Source: Nitrospirillum amazonense (lineage in GTDB: Bacteria; Pseudomonadota; Alphaproteobacteria; Azospirillales; Azospirillaceae). From it: a stretch of DNA of 64,000 bases. Below are positions 9,732-18,639 of this stretch, piece after piece. Position numbers and translations under genes: made by a program. How positions within the stretch are numbered: the stretch's first letter is position 1; each line of letters begins with the position of its first letter. The DNA lies in the NCBI RefSeq assembly GCF_007828045.1, contig NZ_VITN01000002.1, positions 496,001-560,000 on the forward strand, written 5' to 3'. The notes beneath the pieces were generated by a model. That model searched no databases, was not told the DNA's origin, and worked only from the letters and a program-made list of their open reading frames with translations.

Positions 9732-10109
9732 ATGACACTGCGATCGATCAAAAGCGCGGGCCGGCTCGCGCTGATCCTGGCGGCCGCCCTGTCGCCGGGT
9801 GCCGCCAGGGCGCAGAGCGGCGCCCCGGTGGCGGCCGGCCCGGCCACGAACCCGGGCCAAGACGCGACCATGGGCGCGGATATCATCGTCACCCCCAGCT
9901 TCCTGCCCTCGCCGGAAGAGGTGAAGGCCTTCCATGACGAAGAATACGGCCGGCTGAAGGGCATCTACGCCCCCGAGCCGCCGCGCGTCAGCCGGGGCGA
10001 TCGCCTGACCCGCAACAACACCGCGAACACCGGCACCGTGGCAGGCGCCCAGTCCCTGAACTGCGCCAACGTGGGCGAGTGCCGCGCCGCCTACACCGGC
10101 GACAAGTGA
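9732..10109 (+). CDS. Small secreted protein of unknown function
   Basis: 125 residues. The start has a clear signal peptide: basic MTLRSIKSAGR, hydrophobic LALILAAALS and cleavage after ARAQ. The mature part is hydrophilic and low in complexity near the start, and has two cysteines in LNCANVGEC near the end that could form a disulfide. AAGGGG lies 11 nt before the ATG. It begins 15 bp after the second HAAS protein and may be the last gene of that operon. It ends 3 bp before the convergent prepilin peptidase stop. I recognise no family. Confidence 0.65.
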   Translation: MTLRSIKSAGRLALILAAALSPGAARAQSGAPVAAGPATNPGQDATMGADIIVTPSFLPSPEEVKAFHDEEYGRLKGIYAPEPPRVSRGDRLTRNNTANTGTVAGAQSLNCANVGECRAAYTGDK

Positions 10110-10112
10110 CGA

Positions 10113-10880
10113 TCAGAGGTTGAAGCAGGCCAGCCCGTAGAAGGCCAGCGCGATGGCCGGGCCGAAGGGCATTTCCGCCGCCTCCTCCCCCCGGTAGCGC
10201 CTGGCCAGCCACCACAGCGGATAGAACGCCAGGCCCAGGCCGGCGGAAAGCAGCACCAGCCAGGGCATGCCGGCCGGGCCGATCCACCAGGCGGCGGCCG
10301 CGAACAGCTTCACGTCCCCCAGGCCCAGCGCCACCCGGCGCAAACGCCGGCTGAGGACCCAGCGCATCGCCAGCAGCGGCAGGGCGACGAGAACGGCCGC
10401 CGCCAAGCCAGGCAACGGCGCCACGGTCCAGCCCGCCAGGCTGCACCCCAGGCCCAACAGGGCCGCCGCCAGGGTCAGGCCATCGGGCAGATAGCGGTGG
10501 CGCAGATCGATGACGGCGCCGGCCAGCAGCAAGATGGCCAGCAGGGCCAAGGACGCCGTCTCCGGCCCCCAATCCAGGCGCGCCACCGCCACCATGAAGG
10601 CCAGCGCGGCCAGCGCCTCCCCCACCGGATAGGCCATCGGGATGGGGGCGCCACAGCAGCGCGCCCGCCCGCCCAGCGCCAGCCAGGAGAAGACCGGCAC
10701 CAGGGCCGAGGGCGTCAGCGGCGTGCGACACGCGGGACAGCGCGACCGGCCCGTCACCCACGGCTCATCGCGTGGCAGGCGCCAGGCCAGCGCCATGGCG
10801 AAGCTGCCGGCCACCAGGCCCAGCAGGGCGGCGGCCATGAGGGAGAGCGCCGTCCACAGGCTGTCTTCCGCCGCGCCCAT
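10113..10880 (-). CDS. gspO: Prepilin peptidase / N-methyltransferase of the type II secretion system
   Basis: 255 residues, inner membrane. It cleaves and methylates the pseudopilins GspG-K. The two catalytic aspartates of the GspO/PilD family are visible in AVIDLRHRYLPDG and GLGDVKLFAAA. The zinc-type pair is irregular: CPAC is intact, but the second motif reads RCCGAP instead of CxxC. The chosen ATG at 10880 overlaps the gspK stop by one base (TGATG). An open frame extends upstream to 10961 but only shadows gspK. It is the last gene of the operon. Confidence 0.9.
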   Translation of the reverse strand: MGAAEDSLWTALSLMAAALLGLVAGSFAMALAWRLPRDEPWVTGRSRCPACRTPLTPSALVPVFSWLALGGRARCCGAPIPMAYPVGEALAALAFMVAVARLDWGPETASLALLAILLLAGAVIDLRHRYLPDGLTLAAALLGLGCSLAGWTVAPLPGLAAAVLVALPLLAMRWVLSRRLRRVALGLGDVKLFAAAAWWIGPAGMPWLVLLSAGLGLAFYPLWWLARRYRGEEAAEMPFGPAIALAFYGLACFNL

Positions 10881-11752
10881 CAGGGAACCCCGGCCCGGTC
10901 GGTCCCCATACGATCCGTCACGGCGCAGGCGTCGCGGCCGGCCAGGACGGGGCGCTGCCATTCCAGGGTAAGCCAGGGGGACTCGGCATCCGTGCCGGAC
11001 CCCGCCGCCTGCCGACCCACGCCGCGATACAGCAGCACGCTACGCCGCACCTGGGGCCGCCCCTCCTCCGCCACCGTCACCCGCACCATGCCGCCGGCGA
11101 CCAGGCCCAGCGGCCCCTCGCCCCGTTCCTCCCCCGCCGCCGGCTTCGCGCCAGGTCGGCGCACCAGGGGCGCCAAGCCATGGAAGGGCCCCCGGGCATA
11201 AACCGTGCCCCAGCGGCGCAGGCAGGCGGCGACATCCGGGTCCAAGCCCGGGATGGCATCCAGATCCTCGAGCGACCACAGGGCGCGCACGGGATCAATG
11301 GTCAGGTCCAGGCCGTTCGCCCCCGGCGGGTCCATGCCGCGCCAGGCGGCGATGGCATCGGCCGCCTTCAACGCCTGGCCTTCCGAGAAGCCCAGGGTAT
11401 GGATGGCCTGGGCCAACGCCTTGCGCGACAGGCCATTGAGGTCGATGCGACCGGTTTCCGGCACCACGGTGACGGTCAGCGCCTGGCCGTCCAGCACCAG
11501 CCGCCGCGGCGGCGGGATGTCGGCATCCCCTTGCGCCAGCAGGGCGTCCAGCGCCACCCAGGTGGCCGCCGCCGCCCGCTGGTCCTGCCCCGCCGCGATG
11601 GAGGCGACGCGCGCCAGCTTGCGCGCCGACAGGCCGTTGCCCATGACGACCAGGCCCACCGCCGTGGCCATGGCCAGCAGAAACAGGACCAGCAACAGGG
11701 CGTAGCCGTCCCGCCCGGTCTCCATTTCCCTGGGCATACTCCCAGCCATCAT
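10880..11752 (-). CDS. gspK: Type II secretion minor pseudopilin GspK
   Basis: 290 residues. A type IV prepilin leader ends at Gly in RDG, followed by the hydrophobic helix YALLLVLFLLAMATAVGLVV. The large globular part has the two-helix insert with IDLNGLSRKALAQAI and LEDLDAIPGLDPDVAACL typical of GspK. GspK forms the tip complex with GspI and GspJ. It is a little shorter than the usual 310-330 residues. The start overlaps the gspD stop by 4 bp (ATGA). Confidence 0.88.
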   Translation of the reverse strand: MMAGSMPREMETGRDGYALLLVLFLLAMATAVGLVVMGNGLSARKLARVASIAAGQDQRAAAATWVALDALLAQGDADIPPPRRLVLDGQALTVTVVPETGRIDLNGLSRKALAQAIHTLGFSEGQALKAADAIAAWRGMDPPGANGLDLTIDPVRALWSLEDLDAIPGLDPDVAACLRRWGTVYARGPFHGLAPLVRRPGAKPAAGEERGEGPLGLVAGGMVRVTVAEEGRPQVRRSVLLYRGVGRQAAGSGTDAESPWLTLEWQRPVLAGRDACAVTDRMGTDRAGVP

Positions 11753-14055
11753 CGACCCGTGGGCGCCGCCGGCTCATAAGACGGCGGCGTGGCCGGCAAG
11801 GGCATGGTCTGTACCGGGGGCGGCACCACGGCCGGCGGCGGTGCCGGCGTGCCGCCGGTGGCGCCGGCGAAGATTTCCAGGCGGCTCATGCTGGCGCGCA
11901 GGGCGTCCGTCACCTCGCGCGCCCGGGTGGCGTCGCGCACGATGACCGGGCGCAGGAAGACCAGCAGCTCCGTCCGGCCCTTGGTGTGGCCATCGGTGCC
12001 GAACAGCTTGCCCAGCACCGGGATGTCGCGCAGGTAGGGTATGCCCGCGCCGTTGCGGCTGGAGGTGTCGCTGATCAGCCCGCCCAGGGCCACCGTCTCC
12101 CCATCCTGCACGTTCACCACGCTGGTGATCTTGCGTTGCTGGATGGTGGGGCTGTCGATGCCGGACGTGGTGGTGGTGGTCACGGTGCTGACCTCCTGGT
12201 TCACGTCCAGCACCACGGCGCCGCTGCGGTTGATGCGGGGCGTCACCTCCAGGATCACGCCGGTGTCGTGATATTCGACGGAGTTCACCACGGCGCTGTC
12301 GCTGGTCAGCGTACTGGTGGCCGACTGCACCACCACCGGCACCTCGTCCCCCACCTGCAGGCGCGCGGTCTCGTTGTTCAGCACCATCAGCCGGGGGGCC
12401 GACAGCACCTGCACGTCGGTGACGCTGGACAGGGCGTTCAGCACCACCCGGGTATTGGGGGTCAGGAAGGTGTAGTTGAAGTTGGGGTAGCTGGCCCCCA
12501 CCGTGGCGCCGTTGGTGTTGGAAAAGCCCGCCGTGCTGCTGCCCCGGTCCAGGAACCACTGAACACCGAAGTTCAGCTGATCGTTCAGCGTCACCTCAGC
12601 GATCGTCGCCTCGATCAGCACCTGCTCGCGCGGCGCGTCCAGGCGGGTCAGCACCTGTTCCAGCAGGGCATACTGCGCGCCTGAGCCGAAGATCAGCAGG
12701 GCGTTGCGCCGTTCATCCGCCACCACACGCACGCCCTTCAGTTCCGACAGCCCATCCTCGTCCCCTCCGCCCTCACCCGCGGCGCCGGGCAGGGTGGCCC
12801 CGCTGGCCACGGGGCTGGGCGGCGCGCTGGCGGCGGAACCGGAAGCGCCCGTGGCGGCGCTGCCGCTGGGCGGGCTGGCGCTGGCGCCGGTGGACAGGCC
12901 CCCCCGGCTGGCGGTCATCGCCGTGGTCGTCGTCGTGGACCGGCCGCCGGCCCGCCCCCGGCCCTGCTGCTCCGCCGCCTGCTGCTGCTCGGCGCCGGCG
13001 CGGCCCACCAGCCGGTTCAGGGCGTTGGCCAGTTCCACGGCGGAGCCGTTCTGCACCTCATAGAAATGCACGACCTTGCCGCCGTCGGGGCCGGGCCGGT
13101 CCAGCCGGTCGATCCAGGTGCCCACGGTGGGCAGCAGCTCAGGCCGCTTGGCCACCACCAGCAGGGCGTTCAGCCGGTTGATGGGCACGAAATCGATCAT
13201 GCCCTGCAAGGGCCCCCCGTCCAGTTGCAGCACGCGGCGCAACTCAGCCTCCAGCCGGGCCGGTTCCACCGATTGCAGGGTATGGAGGGAGAAGGACAGG
13301 CCGGCCAGCCAGTCGACGTCGAAACTGGCGACCAGTTGGGTGAAGGACTCGATCTCATGCGCCGTGCCGTTGACGATGAAGATGTTGCGGCCGGCGTCCG
13401 CCAGCTGGATGAAGCCCTGGCGGGTCAGGGGGTGGACGATCTTGTCCAGTTCCGCCACGGAGACATGGCGGATGGGCACGATGGCGGTGCTGAAGCCCGC
13501 CGTGCGCTCCGCCGCCGAGGGGGTCTGCACCGGCGCCTGGCCGGCGGCGTCGGCCGCCGGCACCACCTGGTAGAAACCATCGCCGCCGATGATGGCGAAG
13601 CCCTGGGTGCGCAGGGCCGCGTCCACCGCCGCCAGCGCCTGCCCCCTCGCCAGCGGCCGGGTGGTACGGATGGTCACCTGGCCCTGCACCTTGGGATCGA
13701 TGGTGTAGTTCAGGCCCAGCATGCCGCCCAGCACGGCGTCCAGGACCGAGCGGACATCGGCGTTGACGAAGTTCATCTCCACCGGCTCGCCCGCGTCCGC
13801 GCCGGCCGGGGTCACGCCCGACACCGGCCGGGTCTGGCGCACCAGCTGCCCCGTGCCGGTCACCGTCTGCGCCGCCGCACGCGGCGGCGGGGCGCTGGGG
13901 CCGATGACGCTGCTGACCGGGGCGGTGGCGGCGGGCGGGGAGGAGGGCAAGGGCGTGCCCGGCCCGCGTGTCACGGTGCTTTCCGAACAGCCGAACAAGG
14001 CCAGGCACGCGGCGAACAGCAGGCGGGGCGGAGCACTGGGTCGGACTGGGTTCAT
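11749..14055 (-). CDS. gspD: Type II secretion system secretin GspD
   Basis: 768 residues; forms the outer-membrane channel. The signal peptide ends in a lipobox (LALFGC), so the secretin is probably a lipoprotein. N0 (about 90-165), N1-N3 (about 185-460) and the C-terminal secretin domain (about 465-735) can be followed, with VPVVVQSATSTL and GGLISDTSSRNGAGIPYLRD as hallmarks. A Ser/Gly/Ala/Thr-rich linker of about 80 residues interrupts N3. A Pro-rich tail ends the protein. The start overlaps the gspC stop by 4 bp. Confidence 0.93.
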   Translation of the reverse strand: MNPVRPSAPPRLLFAACLALFGCSESTVTRGPGTPLPSSPPAATAPVSSVIGPSAPPPRAAAQTVTGTGQLVRQTRPVSGVTPAGADAGEPVEMNFVNADVRSVLDAVLGGMLGLNYTIDPKVQGQVTIRTTRPLARGQALAAVDAALRTQGFAIIGGDGFYQVVPAADAAGQAPVQTPSAAERTAGFSTAIVPIRHVSVAELDKIVHPLTRQGFIQLADAGRNIFIVNGTAHEIESFTQLVASFDVDWLAGLSFSLHTLQSVEPARLEAELRRVLQLDGGPLQGMIDFVPINRLNALLVVAKRPELLPTVGTWIDRLDRPGPDGGKVVHFYEVQNGSAVELANALNRLVGRAGAEQQQAAEQQGRGRAGGRSTTTTTAMTASRGGLSTGASASPPSGSAATGASGSAASAPPSPVASGATLPGAAGEGGGDEDGLSELKGVRVVADERRNALLIFGSGAQYALLEQVLTRLDAPREQVLIEATIAEVTLNDQLNFGVQWFLDRGSSTAGFSNTNGATVGASYPNFNYTFLTPNTRVVLNALSSVTDVQVLSAPRLMVLNNETARLQVGDEVPVVVQSATSTLTSDSAVVNSVEYHDTGVILEVTPRINRSGAVVLDVNQEVSTVTTTTTSGIDSPTIQQRKITSVVNVQDGETVALGGLISDTSSRNGAGIPYLRDIPVLGKLFGTDGHTKGRTELLVFLRPVIVRDATRAREVTDALRASMSRLEIFAGATGGTPAPPPAVVPPPVQTMPLPATPPSYEPAAPTGR

Positions 14056-14810
14056 GGCTGCTGCCTGGGCGTGCGGGAGGGCGGATGGCTGGGCTGGGCA
14101 TCCAACTGCTGGGGATCGGGCGGCGGCGGATTGGCGGCGGCGGGACCGGTCGCCGGCGGCGGCGCCCCGGAAGGCTTGGCTGAGGGCGCCGTCGGCCCCG
14201 GCGGCGCCCCGGATGGCGGCGGCGCGCCGGTGGTAGGGGGCGTAGCGGGGGCAGAGGGCGCGGCGGGGGTGCCGGACGTGGGGGTAGGGGTGGGCGTGGA
14301 CGCGGGTGCCGCCGGGGGGGCGATGGGCGCGCCTGCCGTGGGCGGCGGCGGCAGGACCAGGGGATAGTCGCGCACGGTCGCCCCCCGGCGCAGGCGCAGG
14401 GTGGCGCGGCCGATGGCCGCCACCGTCCAGCCCTGAAGGTCATCGCCCAGGCGCACGCTGAACGGCTTTTGCGTCTTGCGGTCCAGGCCGGTGGCGGCCC
14501 CGCCCGCGGCGCCGGTGACGACGCCCGTCACCTGCAGGTCCGGCTCATCCGGCGCCACCGCCCCCCCTCCCTTCGGGGGGGGCCGCCGGTCGGGCGTGAA
14601 CAGGGGGCGCCGCGCCGCCTCTCCCGGCTCAGCGGAGAGGCCCATGGCGGTGGGGCCGGCCAGCGCCGGAACCGCCGGCAACGGCGCGCGGGCCCGCACC
14701 GGCTGGTCCGACGCATCGACGGCCACCACCAGCGCCAGGCCGGCGCCAACCGCCAGGCCGGTCGCCGCCAGCATCAGCGCGGGCCGGTCAAGAGGCGGCC
14801 AGGTCGGCAT
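14052..14810 (-). CDS. gspC: GspC-like inner-membrane protein of the type II secretion system
   Basis: 252 residues. There is one membrane helix near residues 11-32 and a periplasmic HR-like domain (about 65-150) with RRPLFTPDRRPPP, LQVTGVVTG and GWTVAAIGRATLRLRRG. GspC links GspD to the inner-membrane platform through the HR domain. The usual PDZ domain or coiled coil is missing. The last 100 residues are instead an extreme Pro/Ala/Thr/Gly-rich tail. It overlaps gspM by 23 bp. Databases may call this family T2SS protein N. The assignment rests on position and the HR-like domain. Confidence 0.75.
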   Translation of the reverse strand: MPTWPPLDRPALMLAATGLAVGAGLALVVAVDASDQPVRARAPLPAVPALAGPTAMGLSAEPGEAARRPLFTPDRRPPPKGGGAVAPDEPDLQVTGVVTGAAGGAATGLDRKTQKPFSVRLGDDLQGWTVAAIGRATLRLRRGATVRDYPLVLPPPPTAGAPIAPPAAPASTPTPTPTSGTPAAPSAPATPPTTGAPPPSGAPPGPTAPSAKPSGAPPPATGPAAANPPPPDPQQLDAQPSHPPSRTPRQQP

Positions 14811-15393
14811 AGACGTCGATCTCCAGCTCCAGGGTCACGGGACGGTCCTCGCCCGGCGCGGGGCCATGCGCCGCCCGGCCGAAACTGGGCCCGGCCGCCG
14901 CCGGTTCCGTCGCGTCGGCATGCACATGCACGGATCGCAGCAGCAAGCGGGGGCGCACGCCGTCCAGCGCCGCCACGGCGTTGGTCACGGCCACGGCGTC
15001 TCCCTCCGCCGCCACGGACAGGTGAATGCGGCGATAGGCGCCGCGGCCCGCGTCCGATCGCGCCGTCAGGGCGCGGACGGTGACGCCGGCCTGCCGCAGG
15101 GCGCCGCGAATGTCACCTTCGGCATCGGCCTGCACCGCCGCCACATCCGCGCCCCTGCGCAGCAGGGTGTGTGTCCCCAGCGCCTGGTCGAACAGGGCCG
15201 CCCGGCGGCTGAGGTCATCACGCTGGCTCAGCAGGGCGCGAGCGCCTTCCAGCTGATCCAGGCGGGCGACGCGGCGGGTGGCAGCCTCCTGCACCCCATC
15301 CACCAGGGGCGCCAGGTAGAGGTAGGGCGGCAGCGCCAGCAGGCACAGGGCGATGGCCAGCACAAACAGGGGGCGGGGGGCGGCGGCGGCCAT
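14788..15393 (-). CDS. gspM: Type II secretion platform protein GspM-like
   Basis: 201 residues. An N-terminal membrane helix (about 8-27), a coiled stretch (about 35-75) and a C-terminal ferredoxin-like periplasmic domain match the GspM/PilO plan. Sequence similarity to classical GspM is weak, so the call depends on the architecture and on the place between gspL and gspC. It would dimerise with GspL at the inner membrane. It starts 1 bp after the gspL stop. Confidence 0.75.
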   Translation of the reverse strand: MAAAAPRPLFVLAIALCLLALPPYLYLAPLVDGVQEAATRRVARLDQLEGARALLSQRDDLSRRAALFDQALGTHTLLRRGADVAAVQADAEGDIRGALRQAGVTVRALTARSDAGRGAYRRIHLSVAAEGDAVAVTNAVAALDGVRPRLLLRSVHVHADATEPAAAGPSFGRAAHGPAPGEDRPVTLELEIDVYADLAAS

Positions 15394-15394
15394 C

Positions 15395-16417
15395 TCAGGG
15401 CCTCCCCACGGCGAGGCTGGTCGTCAGCGTGAAGTCGCGCACCGGGCCGCCGGACTGGCCGGCCACGGGCGCGGCCGGCGGGGCGGCATCGGCGGGGTCG
15501 GCGAAATGCGGATCGGTGAAGGGGCCGGCCGCCCGGACGCGGGCCAGCACGTCGGGCAGGTCGGATGCCCGGCCCTGCAGGGTCACCGCCTGGGGCGTCA
15601 GCGTCACGTCCTTCAGCCAGACGCTGTCGGGCAGGGCCAGCGCCAACTCGTCCAGCACTTGGCCCCGGCCCGGCTGGGCCAGCAGCACGGCGGTCGCGGG
15701 GGCGTCGGGGCTGAGGAACAGGATGCGGTCGCGCAGGTCCTGCGCGGCCCGCGCTTCCTTGGCCACCGCCGCCAGCTTCTGCTCCACGTTGGCGGTCTGC
15801 TGGTCCAGGATCCAGATGGCGACCGCGAAGGGAATGGGCAGGGCCAGCCAGAACAGGCCGGCGACCATGGCCATCCCCAAGGCCCGCCGGCGCACACGCA
15901 GGGTATTGAAGCGGAGGAATTCCGGCGCCCGTCCGCCGGCCACCGACGCGGTGACACCGGCCAAGGTCAGGCCCGCCGCCACCGCTGAGGCCAGCGCCGC
16001 CGACAGCACCGTCCGCCGCACCATGTAGACGCGGGCAATATAGGCGGATGCGGTCCCGCCCCCGTCGCCTGGCGGCACCATCACCACGTCCCAGGCCAGC
16101 AGATCGGGGCGCAAGGGCATGAAGCGATGGGCCTGCATCTCAACGAAGCCGCGCGCGTCGACGACGGCACCGCCCAGCCCGCCTTTGGGCAAGGGCACGT
16201 CCACCGTGTGCACGTCCGACGGATCCAGGACCAGGCGCACGGGAGAGTGCCCCGCCGGCGCGGTCACGCCGGCGCCGCCGGGCGGCACGAACACGACCGG
16301 CACCTCCAGCCCCAGCGGCTGGCGCCAGCGGCGCGGCAAGGCCGCGACGACACCGTCGGCCAATCCGTCCATGGCCAGCACGGCCAGGCGTTTCAGGCGG
16401 CTGGCCAGGGTGGGCAT
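15395..16417 (-). CDS. gspL: Type II secretion platform protein GspL / PilN-like
   Basis: 340 residues. A cytoplasmic part of about 175 residues is followed by a membrane helix near 184-205, a coiled coil (QTANVEQKLAAVAKEARAAQ) and a PilN-type ferredoxin-like domain. The cytoplasmic part is shorter than in classical GspL of about 400 residues, where an actin-like domain binds GspE. So the GspE contact may be reduced. It begins directly after the gspJ stop codon, with no gap. Confidence 0.75.
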   Translation of the reverse strand: MPTLASRLKRLAVLAMDGLADGVVAALPRRWRQPLGLEVPVVFVPPGGAGVTAPAGHSPVRLVLDPSDVHTVDVPLPKGGLGGAVVDARGFVEMQAHRFMPLRPDLLAWDVVMVPPGDGGGTASAYIARVYMVRRTVLSAALASAVAAGLTLAGVTASVAGGRAPEFLRFNTLRVRRRALGMAMVAGLFWLALPIPFAVAIWILDQQTANVEQKLAAVAKEARAAQDLRDRILFLSPDAPATAVLLAQPGRGQVLDELALALPDSVWLKDVTLTPQAVTLQGRASDLPDVLARVRAAGPFTDPHFADPADAAPPAAPVAGQSGGPVRDFTLTTSLAVGRP

Positions 16418-17125
16418 CTAGGCCCCCCCGGGGCGGCAGCCGCCCTGCACGGGATCGTAGGCGCACAGCACCCCACCCCGCACCAGCGGAGCGGCGATCA
16501 TGGGCGGCCAGGGCGCTTCCCCCCCCGCCAGCGCCACGTCCAGCCGCACCAGGGCCGGGGCCCGGGTGGCATCCGTCCAACGGTCGGTCCAGGCGTGGGC
16601 CTGCGCATCGAAATAGGACCAGGCGATGCGGGTCGCGCCGCCGACCAGCACGCCGTCGCCCGGCGGCGGGCCGTCAGGGCGCAGGGGCGCCACCCGCAGG
16701 CGCAGGGCCAGATGGCCGGCCGGCCCCTCCACCGTCAGGGCGATGCGGTAGAGACCGCCCCGGCCCAAGCCGGCGGGCAGGGGCGCCAGCACGTCGAAAT
16801 GCCGGGCATCGCGTTCCAGTGGCGGCATGTCCGCCCCGGCCGCGCCCAGGTCGCCAGGCGTCAGGGCGTTGGTCACCAGGAAGCGGGTGAAGTCATGCAC
16901 CCGGCCCAGGTCGGCGGCGGCGCGCTGCAGGGCGCCGCTACGGTCGGCCATGCGGTTCATCAGGGGCAGGAGGCCCACGGCCGCCACAGCCAGCATGCCC
17001 AGCAGGGCCAAGGCCACCAGCGCCTCCACCAGGGTCATGCCCTGGCGGCCGTTGGGGCGGCCGTTGGGGCGGCCGTTGAAGCAGCCGCTGGGGATATTTA
17101 GGATCGGGCGGGCCGTCGCCGTCAT
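16418..17125 (-). CDS. gspJ: Type II secretion minor pseudopilin GspJ
   Basis: 235 residues from the ATG at 17125, which overlaps the gspI stop (ATGA). The prepilin cleavage site is Gly before MTLVEALVALALLGML. The leader is about 29 residues, long for the class, because it holds a short tandem repeat (NGRP, NGRP, NGRQ). The rest is a pseudopilin fold ending with a Cys-containing tail. GspJ joins GspI and GspK at the pseudopilus tip. An open frame continues upstream to 17437 but shadows gspI. Confidence 0.85.
   Translation of the reverse strand: MTATARPILNIPSGCFNGRPNGRPNGRQGMTLVEALVALALLGMLAVAAVGLLPLMNRMADRSGALQRAAADLGRVHDFTRFLVTNALTPGDLGAAGADMPPLERDARHFDVLAPLPAGLGRGGLYRIALTVEGPAGHLALRLRVAPLRPDGPPPGDGVLVGGATRIAWSYFDAQAHAWTDRWTDATRAPALVRLDVALAGGEAPWPPMIAAPLVRGGVLCAYDPVQGGCRPGGA
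17046..17081 (-). repeat. 12-bp tandem repeat in the GspJ leader
   Basis: CGGCCGTTGGGG occurs at 17046-17057 and 17058-17069, followed by a partial third copy to 17078. It encodes repeated Asn-Gly-Arg-Pro in the leader peptide, just before the prepilin cleavage site. Confidence 0.9.
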
Positions 17126-17703
17126 CGCGTGTCGTCCACCACGGCCCGGCTGGTGACGACCGCCAATACGGGCCCCTCCGTTCCCCGCGCCGTCCCAGGC
17201 GCGCCGGTGATTGTGCCTGTAATTGTCTGGGGCGGCGGGGCCATGCCGCGGACTTCTACCCGATAGTCCCGGCCGCCGGTCGGGGAAACGGCCACCGGCA
17301 CAATTTTGACACGATAGGGCAGGCTCCCTTCCATCCCCTCCAGCGGCACGTCCGTGGGCCGGCCGGCCAGCGGGATGGCCACGCCCGCCTCCGCCGCCAC
17401 CGACTGGGCCAGGCGCAGGGCCGCCGTCTCCCCCCACGCCTGTCGCGCCGCCCAGGCGCCGGACCAGGCGGACTGCATCAGCAGCGCCGTGCCCAGGCCG
17501 AAGATGGCCAGGGCGATGAGCATTTCCAGCAGGGTGAAGCCGGCGGCATGCGGCCTGGCCTCATGCCGCTGTAGGCCGCGACTGCGGCCGCCGCAGCGTT
17601 TTAGGGAGCGTAGCGGACTGAAACGCGGGGAAGCCGAGCCCGCGGATGCAGGCGCCCGGCGCTTGAGGGCGGCGTTTGAGCGGCGCATGGGCATTCCCGT
17701 CAA
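17122..17703 (-). CDS. gspI: Type II secretion minor pseudopilin GspI, with an unusually long leader
   Basis: Up to 193 residues. The pseudopilin helix is clear: Gly before FTLLEMLIALAIFGLGTALL, then a GspI-like globular domain. About 50-55 mostly basic residues precede the cleavage site, where 6-30 are usual. No closer in-frame start is seen between the helix and 17688. Candidate starts are a TTG at 17703 with GGAAGGGG about 6 nt before it, and ATGs at 17694 and 17688. The extra stretch (about 17570-17690) may be an inserted element (see findings). It starts 12 bp after the gspH stop. Confidence 0.82.
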   Translation of the reverse strand: MTGMPMRRSNAALKRRAPASAGSASPRFSPLRSLKRCGGRSRGLQRHEARPHAAGFTLLEMLIALAIFGLGTALLMQSAWSGAWAARQAWGETAALRLAQSVAAEAGVAIPLAGRPTDVPLEGMEGSLPYRVKIVPVAVSPTGGRDYRVEVRGMAPPPQTITGTITGAPGTARGTEGPVLAVVTSRAVVDDTR

Positions 17704-17715
17704 TCTGGCCCCTTC

Positions 17716-18159
17716 CTATTCCCGGTGGACCGTGCCCAGCGGCCAGTCCACCCGCACGGTGGCGGCGCGGTCGCCCTCGCTGACGCGGATTTCGGCGCCG
17801 GGGGACCAGCCGCCGGGCAGGAAGACCACGGCGCCGGGCCGGCCGGCATCGGCGCCGTCGATGGCCAGAGTCACGGCGGCGATACGGCGCAGCCGCCGGC
17901 CGGCGGCGCCACCGGCGGGATGCTTCAAGTCATCCAGGGAAAAGGCCACCGGCTGGCCGGTCACCATGGCCTCCACCTGGCGGTTGCGCAGCTCATCCTC
18001 AAGCGCGGAAACGGCGGCGCCGAAGCGCAGGCCGGGCAGGCGGTCCTGGATACCCAGCGCCAAGGCCGCCCCCAGGATGCCCAGGATCACCAGCACGACC
18101 AGCACCTCGACCAGCGTGAAGCCGGCCGCATGCCGCGGTGGGACCTCGGCCAGCATCAT
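17716..18159 (-). CDS. gspH: Type II secretion minor pseudopilin GspH
   Basis: 147 residues. The leader MMLAEVPPRHAAG is cleaved before FTLVEVLVVLVILGILGAAL. Glu at position 5 of the mature helix, needed for pilin assembly, is present. The C-terminal beta domain fits GspH/FimT (DELRNRQVEAMVTGQPVAF). It lies 3 bp after the gspG stop. Confidence 0.88.
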   Translation of the reverse strand: MMLAEVPPRHAAGFTLVEVLVVLVILGILGAALALGIQDRLPGLRFGAAVSALEDELRNRQVEAMVTGQPVAFSLDDLKHPAGGAAGRRLRRIAAVTLAIDGADAGRPGAVVFLPGGWSPGAEIRVSEGDRAATVRVDWPLGTVHRE

Positions 18160-18162
18160 GAC

Positions 18163-18639
18163 CTACCAGCTGGTGACGTCGCGGGCGTCGCCCTCGCCGC
18201 CCGGGGCGTTGTCGCTGCCGTAGGTGAAGATATCGTAGGCGCCGTGGTCGCCCGGCACCTTGTAGCGGTAGGCGTTGCCCCAGGGGTCGATCAGGGCCTG
18301 GCGCTTGCGCAGGTAAGGCCCGCGCCAGCTGGCGTCGCCGGCGGGCGCGGTCACCAGCGCCTCCAGCCCCTCTTGCATCGTGGGATAGCGGCCGACATCG
18401 ACGTAGAACAGGTCGACGGCCGCCACCAGGGTGTTGATCTGGGCCTGCGCCGCCTCCCCCTTCGCCTTGCCCAGGCGGGCGACCAGGTTGGGGGCGACCA
18501 GCAGGCCCAACAGGCCGATGATCACCAGCACCACCAGCACCTCGACCAGGGTGAACCCTCCCTGCAAACGCCCACTGGGCCTCCCGCGTTCACGACGGAA
18601 GATGGGGTTCAGGTCCAGGGTGTCAGAGGGCGATGTCAT
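18163..18639 (-). CDS. gspG: Type II secretion major pseudopilin GspG
   Basis: 158 residues. The leader ends in GG before FTLVEVLVVLVIIGLLG. The globular domain has the classic GspG marks: DVGRYPTMQEGLEALV, WRGPYLRK, DPWGNAYRY and the Ca2+-loop end with FTYGSDNAPGGEGDARDVTSW. It is the main subunit of the pseudopilus. The start overlaps the end of gspF by 17 bp. Confidence 0.95.
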   Translation of the reverse strand: MTSPSDTLDLNPIFRRERGRPSGRLQGGFTLVEVLVVLVIIGLLGLLVAPNLVARLGKAKGEAAQAQINTLVAAVDLFYVDVGRYPTMQEGLEALVTAPAGDASWRGPYLRKRQALIDPWGNAYRYKVPGDHGAYDIFTYGSDNAPGGEGDARDVTSW

